A stretch of DNA of 64,000 nucleotides from Theobroma cacao (lineage: Eukaryota > Streptophyta > Magnoliopsida > Malvales > Malvaceae), in NCBI RefSeq assembly GCF_000208745.1, contig NC_030853.1, positions 727,948 to 791,947 on the forward strand, read 5' to 3'. Each line of letters opens with the position of its first letter. Position 1 is the stretch's first letter. Both the position numbers and the translations under genes were made by a program. Below are positions 28,939 through 40,320 of the stretch, in pieces. A model generated the notes under the pieces. That model was not told where the DNA came from and searched no databases. It saw nothing but the letters and a program-made list of their open reading frames with translations.

Positions 28939-29928
28939 GGCTGAATCAACCCAAGCTAATACACAAAACAACACTCAGACCACTCAAATTACTCAGATCT
29001 CCTTAGTAGTGGATCTTTAATCCCCTTTTTACCTGCATCACACTGATAGCCTAGGCTCAGTAGTTATAAATCATAAACTCAACATTAGCAATTATGTAGC
29101 ATGGAGCAGGTATTTTCTACTTGCAATGTCTATCAAGAACAAAGTAGGCTTCCTTAATGATACAATACCTAAACCCAGATTACAGATCCTCTCTTTCTAT
29201 CATGGACTCGATGCAACAACTTGCTGGTAGCCTGGTTACTTGATTCAATATCTTAGCCAATAGCCTTAACCATATTTTTCATGGATACAACATTTGAAAT
29301 ATGGGCTACTTTAGAACAGAACTTTGCACAGCCTGATGATACTGGGGTATGCAATTTCCAATATACATTGGGAAATATCAGTCAAGGGAGTAGGACAGTT
29401 GATTCATATTTCATTGAGCTCAAGGGCATTTGGGAAGAGCTGAGAAGTTATAGGCCATTGCCACACTGCAAATGTGGAAGCTGCAATTCTGATTGCTTTA
29501 AGGCATATTCGGACCAATACCAAAAGGTCATGGTTTTTAGGTTCTTGAATAGATTGAATGAATCTTTTTCTGCTATCAGATCACAAATCATAATGATGGA
29601 TCCTATTCCAACTCTAGACAAAGTTTATAGTCTAGTACAGAGAAAGGAAACATAGATGAGTTTGCTCATTCAAGGCCAAGCAGTTTTTGAATCCTTTGCA
29701 TTGATTACTACTATTGATACAAGGAAGAAAGGTAGTAGGAAAGATATCAGCTGTGACCATTGTGGAAAGAAAGGACATATTAAAGATAAGTGTTACAGAC
29801 TTATTGGATGGCTTGAAGATTTCAAATTCACCAAGTCAAAACCAAACTTCAGGAAGGCAAAAGTAGTGGCAAATAATGCTACAAGCATACATGAAGGACC
29901 AGGATCTGATGGTTGCAAGATTGAATAG
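28939..29928 (+). pseudogene. Copia gag remnant with CCHC zinc knuckle
   Basis: The ATG at 28939 opens a frame (MAESTQANTQNN...) broken after about 80 bases by a stop and shift. Gag similarity resumes at 29281-29655 (EIWATLEQNFAQ, SYFIELKGIWEELRSYRP, CKCGSCNSDC) and continues to 29928. The zinc knuckle CDHCGKKGHIKDKC (C-x2-C-x4-H-x4-C) begins at 29752. A stop at 29653-29655 lies between the two halves. Confidence 0.8.
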
Positions 29929-30162
29929 TTGGAGGAGGGAACTGGGACTAGTTCTATGTCACAGTTGTTAGTCATAAAGCAACAAATCAGTAAATTGATG
30001 GAACTCTTAAATGAGAATAACATAAGTAGCAATGATGGTAAGACTAGCACACAAATCACTTAGTAGGGAAGCCATTCACTTGTTAATTTAGCTTTTGCAA
30101 GTATAACTTCAAGCCATCTTTGCCTTCATACTTCAAATAGTTTACCTCTTAACCTTAAAAAT

Positions 30163-33100
30163 GTGAATGTTCAAATGATAAGACAAAACCATTGGATTAT
30201 TGATTCTGATGCTACTGATCATATATGCTATAGTCTGGATAGCTTTGAATTTGCTACAACAGTGAATAATTGCTATGTTGAACTACCAAATGATAGAAAA
30301 GCCATTGTTTCTCATATAGGAACAATAAAATTGTCTCCCATTTTGACCTTAGAGAATGTCCTACATGTACCAAGTTTTAAGTTTAACCTTCTTTCTATAG
30401 GTAAGCTTACCCAAAATAAGAAAACCTATGTTCTCTTTACTGATATGCACTGTATTGTTCAGGATGTGATCTCTCGGACAGTGATTAGGGTTGCTAGGGC
30501 ATACACAAGGCTATACTTGATGCAAGAAAAACATGTTGAAAAAGATACTTCAATGTCATGTTTTGACAAACTCATCAAATTTCCTTTTATTTCTTATGTT
30601 AATGGTTGTAATTCAGTGGAAAAATGTTTTGATCTCTGGCATTTTAGGCTTGGACATGCACCTTTAGAGAGGATAAATGTCATTCAAAAATAGTTTCCTA
30701 CTATTAAATGTTCAAATGATTTACTTTGTGAGATTTGCCCATTGGCTAAGCAAAAGAAACTACCATTCCCAATTCATATCCAATGCACAAAAATTCCATT
30801 TGAACTAATTCATGTTGACATCTGGGGTCCTTATGAGACTCCCACTTTATATAATCAAAGATACTTCTTGACTGTAATTGATGACTACACATGTTTTACT
30901 TGGATTTTTCTCATGAGGTGTAAGTCAGATAACAATGTTTTATCAGTGACACCAACATTTAACAATTTTGTGGAAAAACAGTTTGAACACTCAATAAAAT
31001 GCATCAGGTCAGATAGTGGATTAGAATTCAAACTAAAAGATTTCTTTGACAAAACATGCATAGTTCATCAACTTTCATGTGTTGAGACCCCTCAACAAAA
31101 TGGGGTTGTTGAGTGGAAGTAACAACATATTTTGGTTGTAACAAGGGCTTTACTATTTCAATCTAGTCTGCCTACTCAGTTCTGAGGTGATGTGTAATGA
31201 CAGCAGTGCATAGCATTAATAGAGCACCAACAAAGTTACTCAAGAACAAATCGCCATTTGAATTGTTGTATAAGAGACAACCTTCGTATAAGCATCTGAG
31301 AGTGTTTGGTAGCCTATGTTTTGTATCTACTTTGTCACAACACAGAAAGAAATTAGATCAAAGAGCCACAAAATGCATCTTTTTAGGCTATCTAAATAAC
31401 ACAAAAGGTTAAAGGGTATATGATCTCAATGCAAACAGAATCATGATTTCAAGGAATATTGGTTTTCATGAAGAAACATTCCCTTTTCAGTCAAAACAGC
31501 ACACTACATGGCTTGAACCATTTTGTCAAACACTTGGTATATATACCAAATATTCACATGAAATTGACCTAGACTTACCAAATTTTCCCTACCAAGATTA
31601 CATACCTGCTCAGACATATAGTTCTGAACCTAATACAAGTGCTCAAACACCATCAACATCACAGATAAATGACTTTGAGCCAAATTCACTTGATACAGTT
31701 AGTATGCCTACTGCAACTAACAGTGAAAATGTAACCACCAGCAGTGAACATGATCCAAATAAAAATTTACCAGTTAGAAGGAGCACCAAACATAAACATG
31801 CTCCTAAATATTTGAATGCTTATCATGTTGACATGCCTTTAAAGTCTCATAATGTCACTGCTCATTCAATCACTAAATTCTTGTCCACAAAGAGCTTGTC
31901 ACCTGTATACAAAACATTCACTACATCTCTGTCACACACATTTGAACCTTCCACTTATCATCAAGTTGCTAGTTATTCTCATTGGAGAGATGCCATGAGT
32001 GCTGAATTGAAAGCTTTACAAGATAGTGGAACATGAAGCATAGTACAAAGACCTCCAAATTCTCATGTAATTGGGTGCAAGTGGGTGTATAAAGTGAAGT
32101 TGAATGCAGATGGACAAATTGAAAGATATAAAGCTCGCTTGGTTGCAAAAGGGTATAACCAAATTGCAAGTTTTGACTACAAGGGGATTTTCAGTCTTGT
32201 AGCTAAGCAAACAACAGTGAGAGTATTCTTTGCCATAGCAGCAACTTTCAACTGGCATCTAACATAGTTGGATGTGAACAATGCGTTCTTGAATGGAGAT
32301 TTAAAAGAGAAGGTGTACATGAACATACCACTAGGATATGAGATCTAGGAGGAGTATCTAAAGAATGTGAAATTGGTCTACAAACTTCATAAGTCACTGT
32401 ATGGCTTAAAGCAAGCATCTAGGGTGTGGAATGCCAAAATCACATCTTTAATTATACAATATGGTTTTATTCAGTCTAATGCAGATCACTCACTATTTAC
32501 TATGAAGACAAATAATGGTGAGTTCATTGCACTCTTATTGTATGTAGATGACATACTATTATGGAGTTCTTTAAAACAAGCTGCTGATGATGTGAAATTG
32601 TTCCTAAGTTCACATTTTAAGCTCAAGGATTTAGGAACAGTAAAATATTTTCTCGGGTTAGAAATAGCAAGGTCTCCTGAAGTTATCTCCATATCACAAA
32701 GAAAATACACTCTGGATCTCTTGGAAGAACATGGGTTGTTAAGTGCAAAACCAGTCTCCACTCCCATTGACTATAATAAGAAGTTAGTCAAGGCTCAAGA
32801 TGAAGAGAAGCTTATCAATCCAACAGACTACAGACAATTAGTTGGGAAGTTATTGTACCTCACATTCAGCAGACTAGACATAACATATGCAGTTTAGGTG
32901 ATATCACAGTTTATGGATAAGCTTAGTCTTGAACACATGACTGCAGCTCACAAGGTGTTGAAATATTTAAAAGGGTCACTTGGTCAAGGTATCCTAATGA
33001 AGTCATAATCGAATTTAATGATTATGGCATATTGTGATAGTGATTGAGCAGGTTGTCCTGATTCTAGGAAATCAATCATAGGATACAATATGTTCATTGG

Positions 33101-33500
33101 GAATTCTTTAGTGACATGGAAATCTAAAAAGTAATCAGTGGTGTCTCGAAGCTCAGTAGAAGCTGAGTACAGGGTAATGGCATTAGCTAGTTGTGAAATT
33201 ATTTGGTTAAAACATTTTCTAGCAAATTTTGGAATCAAGCATAAAGATGCAGTGGTACTCTATTCTGACAGTCAGTCAACCATTCACATCAGCAAGAACC
33301 CGGTCTTCCATGAGAGGACCAAACATATAGAAATGGACTGCTACTTCATTAGGGAGAAAGTTATTGAAGGTATAATCAAACTGGTACGTATCTCAACTAA
33401 TTTACAGCTAGCTGATTTATTAACTAAGGCCTTACAACCAAGGCAATTCCACAATTTTTTGAACAAGATGAACGTTCACAACATTCACATATCATCTTGA
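30163..33500 (+). pseudogene. Copia pol remnant: protease, integrase, reverse transcriptase, RNase H
   Basis: Protease: WIIDSDATDH at about 30193, where the catalytic DSG reads DSD. The GAG-pre-integrase WHFRLGHAPLERI is at about 30640. The integrase core (30742-31122) has HVDIWGP, VIDDYT and TPQQNGVVEW. Reverse transcriptase (32060-32897) has [24 protein letters not shown] and YVDD at 32541. RNase H (33138-33500) has SSVEAEYRVMA, YSDSQSTIHI and HERTKHIEMD. Stops occur between and within these blocks (for example 30691, 31120, 32034, 32265, 32346, 32895). Confidence 0.88.
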
Positions 33501-33507
33501 GGGGGAG

Positions 33508-33883
33508 TATTAGACAACATAACATTAAATAAGCTTAAAGCAATTGTGAAGAGTTTTGTGATGCAGAGACTAAAGCTCGAGCAGAAAAAGGAAACAAAGA
33601 GTTTGGAAATAAAAGAACAAAGCTGCATGCACCGTATTGAAGAAAGCAAGAGGAAAACCTTGAAATAAAAATGAAACGCTACGTTTTAGCTAATAAGTTT
33701 TAAATTTCTGTTATGTTAGTTAAACGTTGTAATTATTAGCTGCTTTCTTTTGTTTTTAACTCTTAAAGCACTGTATATAAACAACCTTTTTAGGTATTCT
33801 TGAATGAGAAATCCTAGGATAACTTTTCTTCCCAAAAATGATGAGCTGCCTATTACTTTCTACCTTCCTGCTGTTTGCTGACA
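33508..33883 (+). repeat. 3' LTR of the Copia element
   Basis: 376 bp, collinear with the 5' LTR along its length, preceded by the purine tract and followed by the AAAAT target duplication. Confidence 0.92.
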
Positions 33884-33888
33884 AAAAT

Positions 33889-34695
33889 AATAAGCAAAGT
33901 CACTAATCTATTTCCAAATGGTGAAACTTTCATATCTTTAGAAATGAAAATTGAAAGCTTTAAATTTCCAAAAATAAAAGGGATTGAATTATTCAAATGG
34001 TATCATTGCCAATAATGGAAGAGTTCTTTGTACTATATTTTTTTTAGACTTCAAAATGCTTAAATTTATGATTAAATTGAAGAATAGAAGATTTAAAAGA
34101 GAAATGTCTTTCAGAGAAAGGTGGAGGGGTGAGAATGTTTTTCGAGGGAGGGAGGCGCGGACTTAAGGATGGGGGTTAGGTTGGAGTCAATTGTTTGACG
34201 GTGAGAGTGGGAGGGAAGGCTGCATGTGGAGTTAAAGTGCTTGTTTGGATCATCTATTGCGTGAGTGTAGGGGGGGGTTTATTTTTTTTGGGATATGGAT
34301 GTAAGGGCTTGCTTCTTCTGTTGATAAGTTGTAGGAGAAGGGTGAAAGCTAGGTGGCTTCATTGTGTTTCATTCTTCCAGGCCACAGTCTTTGGCCTGGT
34401 TTGATGTGTGGAGCTTTCTTGGCTCTATCGTGGTCTGTTCCTGTAGGTGATGTTGACAGATGCTCTCAGATCGGGGTTTTTGTTACTAGTGCCTCTGATA
34501 TTTGCAATTCCCTTTTTATGTTTGAGTTTGGCTAGACGATAGACTTGGAGCAAGTTCTCAAACTTGTGTTTGAGCCTACCTTTCTACAATCAATGTCTCA
34601 TGGCCGGCTTCTCTTTTATGCTCGTTTTTTTCATCCATTTGATCCACAACAAGGTGTTTCGCTCCTCTAGCGTCTTCATCTTATCTTGCTGTGTG
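33889..34695 (+). other. Sequence between Copia and Gypsy elements, possibly a LINE piece
   Basis: No gene is recognised. From about 34130 the sequence becomes G/T-rich. Together with 40028-40320, which ends in a poly-A tail, it may be one + strand LINE 3' region split by the Gypsy insertion. This is inferred from position and composition only. Confidence 0.3.
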
Positions 34696-35382
34696 TGTCA
34701 CGGGGATTTTCTCTTGATCCATGCAGCCTAGCCTTTGCCTTGCTCAAGGTCGGTTAGAAAGGCTAACTGCTTTCTCAAGTTAGTAAGATAGTATTGATTT
34801 TGGTAAGCACAAGAGAGTTGAGAGAACAAAGAAAGAGTTTTTATTGAAAGTAATTCCCATACAAGAGTCATTAGTCTCAAATGAGGAGGCTCAAGGGGTT
34901 GTTATAGCCTAGGACCCTTTGGAGCCGTTACAAGACAGTTCCCAATGGCTAGGGGCTGTTTTGAACTTTGTTGGGCCTTTCTGATGCACCCCTGATCATG
35001 TTGCTAATGGCAGGCAATGGCTACTCGCAAGTCTCGGGCTACCCAGTGTTTTTTACGCACTAGGCAGACTTACTAGGCAATTCATGCACCCTAGATGCGT
35101 GCCAGTTTGCCTGTTCTGTTACGCGCTATTTTTCTTAACCCCTGCATGCCTTGTCTGCGTACTGGCCCGCGCACACTGCTTGTCTACTAGCCCGAACGCC
35201 CAGTCTGTTTGTTGGCCTACGAGCTCATCTGTTCGTGGGTGTCGATGCCATTAAGTCCTTCGACGCTAAATTGGGGTTCCAACCCTAGTTGCTCGCCCAT
35301 ATTCTAGTTGGCTAGCCTACTCTCGAGCCTCAAGCCTTTGCGATCGGGCTGTCCTGCCCTCATCCACAAAAGAGGCGTGACA
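34696..35382 (-). repeat. Gypsy LTR (left; 3' LTR of the element)
   Basis: 687 bp starting TGTCACGGGG and ending GGCGTGACA on the + strand, with inverted TGTCAC/GTGACA ends. It is collinear with 39340-40027. Confidence 0.9.
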
Positions 35383-35439
35383 CTTTCCCCCAACTATTCT
35401 AGCAATGCTCGCTTTGCCTGTTGGTCATAGAACCTCTCC

Positions 35440-38171
35440 ACCAGGTCCTCGAATTACCACAGCGCCTGGGCCGACTCCTAGTTGGTCTCGCTTGTTGTCA
35501 GTTCTTTTTACTGGATTAGGTATTAATGTTGCGATCGGTGGTGTTTCCTCCTTAGAACCCTCTCAACCAGAATTTGCTTGACTTCTCACTTGTACAAGGC
35601 CTTCTGCCCTATGGGATGCCGCTGGCTGCGGTTCCTGCTCTGGTAATTTGGGTCTACATGGTAGGGCTTTAGCATGCTCACATGAAAGATCGGATGCACC
35701 TTTGACTCGGGCAGCATCTCTAGCTTGTATGTCACGCAGCCCACTTTTTTCTCTATGCGGAAGAGCCCCTCGTACCTTCGAATCAGCCCTTTGTGTAGCT
35801 TCGGGTGGCAGAGAACCAAGTGAAGTTTCACCAATACCAAGTCCCTCATGTTGAAGCTCACGTCCCGCCGGTGCCTATTAGTCCACTTCTTATATTTCTG
35901 AGTGGCACGCTCAAGGCTTGCCCTCGCCAAGTCTCGCTGTTCATGCCAATCCCAGGCGTGTCAAAATGCTACGGGGGTTGGCCTCATGTAGCTGTTGACT
36001 AAGGCCCCCGGGGTCATTGGCTACTGTCCCGTTACCAACTCAAATGGGCTCTTCCCGGTTGGCTTTCGTGTATACAAGTTGTAGTTGAACTGTGCAACAT
36101 CCAGTAGCTTTGGCCAGTCCGATTGAGTGTTGCGGACAAAGTGCCATAGGTAGATCTCCAACAGGTGGTTTACTCGCTCTGTTTGCCTATCCGTCTACTG
36201 GTGAAAGGTAGTTGAGAAGTAAAGCTTGGACCCTAACATATTGAATAACTCGATCCAAAACTTGCCCGTGAAGCACCTATCCCTATCGCTCACTAGGCTT
36301 TTCGGTAAGCCCCACAGCTTGACCACATGCGTCATGAATGCCCGGGTTGCCTCCTCAGCTGGGCACACTCTTGTGACCGACACAAAGATCCCGTATTTGC
36401 TAAACCTGTCCACCACAACCATTAGCACCAAACCTGTTAGTTGTAGGTTGGTTAGTAATGAAATCTAAGGATACAGACTACCATGGTCGGTCAGGCAGCT
36501 CTAATGGCTTGAGCAAGCCCGCTGGTTGCTGCTGCTCACCCTTGTCCTTTTGGCAGACCAAGCATGTCCGCACATAGGTCTCAACATCCTCGGACAACTT
36601 GGGCCAGTAGTAGGGTGTCACGATTAGTGCTTCCGTCCTCTCAGCTCCTGGATGTCCCGTCCACAAGGAATCGTGGTGCTCTCGCATGATCTCTTTGCAT
36701 AGCCCCACGGATCTTGGCACATAGATATGTGCTCTTTTGGTCATGAGTAAGTCCCCGTCCATCCAAAATCGCCGCATCTTACCCTCATTGGCTCACTCAA
36801 TGATGGCTTGTGCAGTAGCGTATCCCGCAAGCCCCGCAAGAATCCTGGCCAGCAACTTGTCCTGTGCCTGGCTGATGGCTCCCAGTTCTGCCTTATGACT
36901 TAATGCATCAGCAACCCGATTGGTGGTACCCGACTTGTACTCCATGGTGAAGTTGAATTTCTCCAAGTAGACTTGCCACCTAGCCTGTTTGGGGGTGAGC
37001 TTCTTTTGGGTTTGGAAAAAGCTATTGGCTACATTGTCCATTTTCACCACTAACCGCGTCCTTAGCAAGTAGTGCCGCCACACCCTCAAGTAGTGCACTA
37101 TCGTTGTCATCTCTTTCTCTTGAGCTGTATAGTGCCGCTCGATGTCATTGAGCTTTCGGCTCTTGTACGCCATTGGGTGGCCTTACTACATTAGTACCCT
37201 ACCTATAGCATAATTCGATGCATCAGTGTGCACCTCATACGACACACTTGGGTCTGGCAAACGCAGCACAAGCTCCTCGATCACGGCTTGCTTCAGCCGC
37301 TGGAACGCACGTTCACACTCGAGACCCCATTGGTTAGGCCGAAGGGCATGACTAGGAACTCGAAGCTGCCATAGCGCTTCACACAAGCAGTTTTCTCTTG
37401 GTCCCCCTCAGTAATCCCAACCTGATAGTATCGAGATCGCAAGTCAAGTTTAGAAAAGACCCAAGCCTCATCTAGCTGGTCGAACAGCTCAGAGATGTTG
37501 GGGATCATATAGTGATTTCGGATGGTCAGCTTGTTGAGTGCTCGGTAGTCGATGCACAACCACAGCATCCCATCGTGCTTCTGCTAGAAGAGGACAGACG
37601 CACCATAGGGTGCCTTACTAGGTCTGATGAAACCTACCTCGATCAGCTCCATAAGCTGTTGACGCAATTCAGCTAATTTTGGGGGTGCCATTCAGTAAGG
37701 TTCTTTCGAGGGTGGCTGCGCGCCCGGCACAAGCTCAATCTTGTGGTCCACCTCGCGCTTGAGTGGCAACCATCTTAGCAGCTTGGCTGGCATGACATCC
37801 GCGTACTCGTCCAGCACGTCCGCTACCTTTCTCAACACGGATGCCGCCTTGCTCGGCTCACCCTCGTTCAAGGATATTGTTTCCTTACCGACCCACTCAC
37901 ATAGCCGCACGTCCATGTTGCTTGCGGTGCCAATGGTGGGGATTTCCTTGCTGTTGATAGTTTTGATGCGCGCTGCCCCTGCCTTGGTGTCCAACCTCAA
38001 CACCTTTGCTATCTTGGTAGAGGCAAACAGGTCACTTGCTTTTGTGTCAACCAACGTATTCAATTTTTTACTGTCACCGTTATGTCGGCAAATATCAAGC
38101 CCTTGCTGAGGCATAGCTTGTGTTGTTTTATTACCGCCAGCATCATGATGCCCAATCTCAAGGAATCCCAC
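35440..38171 (-). pseudogene. Gypsy pol remnant with deleted reverse-transcriptase core
   Basis: Minus strand, from high to low coordinates: protease-like LVDTKASDLF (about 38050; canonical G is K); reverse transcriptase start [16 protein letters not shown] to VMPFGLTN (37568-37335). At about 37327-37335 the frame jumps straight to [14 protein letters not shown], so the YxDD catalytic segment and thumb are missing. RNase H follows (HTDASNYAIG, then 37173-36793 with ARWQVYLEKFNF and DALSHKAEL), then the integrase zinc region HHDSLWTGHPG...CLVCQKDK (36777-36478) and core VVDRFSKY (36431-36195). The C-terminal part, VHPIFHVSMLKPYH (about 35680), leads into a stop-ridden chromodomain at 35590-35440. 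Confidence 0.88.
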
Positions 38172-38239
38172 TGCTGTTGCCCCTCATCTTCCCATTTTCT
38201 TGTAATTGCAGACAGTTTGGCCCTCTTGGGGTAGTCTCA

Positions 38240-39321
38240 GACCAAGTATGGCCCATCACATAGGAAACATTTCAGGGGCCTCTTGCCCTTGTCCTTCGCA
38301 CGACTGCCTTGGTCAGTACCTCGCGTGTTGCCTTGCTCGTTGGTAGTGCCCCTTGGCAGTGGTTTGGCATTGGCTCGCACCTTAGCTTTGCCTTTTCTCT
38401 CTCGTCCTTCTCCGCATCCCCCTTGCGAAACTTGATCAAGAACTTTGCCGTGGCCATCGCAGTAGTGATGTCTTTGACCCTGCAGCGCTGAAGCTCTTGT
38501 CTTACCCACGACTTCAGTCCATCGAGGAAGCAAAACAAGGCCTCCCGCTCGCAAAGGTCGCTGATCTATAGCATGAGTTCAATGAACTCCCTCATGTATT
38601 CCTGAGCTCCCCCTTACTGTGTTAGGCACCTCAATTTGCTTCGCGCCTCATCTTGCGCATACTCGGGATAGAATTGCACTTTCAGTTGGCACACAAAGTC
38701 CGCACATGTCGAGATGGCAGCTCCACCGTGCCTCTCGTCACACCTCCTGCGCCACCACAAACACGCCAAGTCAGTAAGATACATTGAAGTTGTATTAATT
38801 TTCTTACCATCATCGACAATGTTGGTGGCCCGAAAGTATTGCTCCATCCCCCACAAGAAGTTGTCGATGTCTTGGGCACTCCGTTGGCCTTTGAACTCTT
38901 TTGGTTTGGGGATGTCCACCTTGCTAATTGGCTGTATGGCCAGCAATCCTCCACCAAGGAGTGCTTTACAAGCTTCGAGCTCATGCCTTAGCTCACTCAT
39001 CTAGCGTCGCAGTTGCTCGACCTTAGCCTCTCGCCTAACGTCATGCTGGGTTAGTGCCTTGAAGGTCTCATTAAGCGCGCCCTACAGCTACTCTCGTAGC
39101 TCGACCATTTGCTCATAGCATCCATTTGTTTGAGCCTCTCTCGCCTCACAGCAGTCAGCCAACTATGCCATACGTTCTTCTTGGTGGGTCAACCTAGACT
39201 CTACCGCGGCAAGAAGGTCCATCGAGATGGACTTTCTCTTCACTCTACCCGAACGTGTTTCCTTTGTATCGGGGGTAGAAGCAACACCCTCGGTTCTAAC
39301 TCCAAATCTCGTGTTTGCCAT
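38240..39321 (-). pseudogene. Gypsy gag remnant
   Basis: The minus-strand ATG at 39321 is four bases past the primer-binding site (MANTRFGVRTEG...), followed by a coiled, charged stretch. The gag core lies at 39000-38614 with PKPKEFKGQRSAQDIDNFLW, YLTDLACLWWRRR and VQLKVQFYPEYAQDEAR-like sequence, ending in a stop at 38614. The gag C-terminus continues in other frames (LFCFLDGLKSWVRQELQR, 38540-38500) to a partial zinc knuckle CFLCDGPY at about 38265. Confidence 0.82.
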
Positions 39322-39339
39322 TGCCGCTCTGATACCAAG

Positions 39340-40027
39340 TGTCATGGGGGTTTTCTCTTGACCCGTGCTGCCTAACCTTTGCCTTGCTCAAGGTCGATTA
39401 GAAAGGCTAGCAGCCTTCTCAAGTTAGTAAGTTAGGATCGATTTTGGCAAGCACAAGAGAGTTGAGAGAACAAAAAGAGAGCTTTTATTGAAAGTAATTC
39501 CCATACAAGAGTTATTAGTATCAAATGAGGGGGCTCAAGGGGTTTTTATAGCCTAGGACCCCTTGGAGCCGTTACAAGACAGTTCTCAACGGCTAAGGGC
39601 TGTTTTGAACTTTGCTAGGCCCTCATGATGAGCCCCTGGTCCTATTGCCAACGGCAGGCAACGGTTGCCCCCCAGGTATCGAGTTAGCCAGTGTTTCTCG
39701 CGCACCAAACAGATTGCCTGGGCAGTTTGTGCTCCCCAATTGCGTGCCAGTTTGCCTATTCTGCTGCACGCCATTTTTTTGTGCACCTGAGCTCCCTGTC
39801 TACATACTGGCCCACGCACACTGCCTGTTTGTTGGCCAGTGCGCCCAGTCTGCTTGCTGGCCTGTGCACTCATCTGCTTGCGGGTGCCGATGCCTCTAAG
39901 TCCCTAGACGCCAAATTGGGGTTCCAACCCTCGTTGTTCGCCCATCTTCGAGCTAGCTCGCCTACTTTCGAGCCCCAAGCCTTTGCCATCGGGCTGTCCC
40001 ACCCTCCTCCACAAAAGGGGCGTTACA
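39340..40027 (-). repeat. Gypsy LTR (right; 5' LTR of the element)
   Basis: 688 bp starting TGTCATGGGG and ending GGCGTTACA on the + strand. Both ends carry substitutions relative to the left LTR. Confidence 0.9.
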
Positions 40028-40320
40028 TGGGCAGTCAGTTAAGTTTTTTGTCTATGAACTTCACTTCTGTCAACTGGGGTTGTCAAGTGGTGGGCGAGGT
40101 CTTCTCTCATGTCTTTTTTTTTATCAACTTTTTACGACTCTAGGGTGATATTAGGATGTTTTTGTTCGAGGGTTGTGATGCCAATTTTTCTTTGGGCAGA
40201 TTTCTTTTGTTCACAAGTGTTATGCCATCAAGAGTTTTTAATCAATCAAGACTTAAGACTTGAAGTGGCAGGTTGAAGGCTGGCTCAACAAAATTAACAC
40301 TTTTTCAAAAAAAAAAAAAG
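40028..40320 (+). other. Short region ending in poly-A, possible LINE 3' end
   Basis: The sequence ends TTTTTCAAAAAAAAAAAAAG at about 40301-40320, preceded by G/T-rich sequence like that at 34200-34690 on the other side of the Gypsy element. There is no open domain to confirm it. Confidence 0.35.

Larger units (their letters stand above)
28317..33883 (+). mobile_element. Full-length but defective Ty1/Copia LTR retrotransposon
   Basis: LTRs at 28317-28694 and 33508-33883 are flanked by the 5-bp duplication AAAAT (28312-28316 and 33884-33888). The primer-binding site TGGTATCAGAG lies at 28695 and a purine tract GAGGGGGAG at 33499-33507. The LTRs begin TATTAG where TGTTAG is usual, and end in ACA. 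Internal order is gag, protease, integrase, reverse transcriptase, RNase H, as in Copia. Several in-frame stops break every domain block, so it cannot move by itself. The two LTRs differ at roughly 30-35 positions by eye, so the insertion is not recent. Confidence 0.95.
34696..40027 (-). mobile_element. Defective Ty3/Gypsy element, chromovirus type, minus strand
   Basis: LTRs lie at 34696-35382 and 39340-40027. On the minus strand a TGGTATCAGAGC primer-binding site (39326-39337) follows the right LTR, and a polypurine tract (GGGGGAAAG, 35383-35391) precedes the left LTR. The order on the minus strand is gag, protease, reverse transcriptase, RNase H, integrase, degraded chromodomain, which indicates a chromovirus (Tekay/Del-like). 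The element is far more GC-rich than its surroundings. I see no matching target duplication: the flanks are CTGTG and TGGGC. Stops and a large deletion in the reverse transcriptase make it non-autonomous. Confidence 0.92.

Noticed and set aside
34691..40032. Target-site duplication of the Gypsy element
   Set aside because: The five bases outside each LTR (CTGTG and TGGGC) do not match, so none is claimed.
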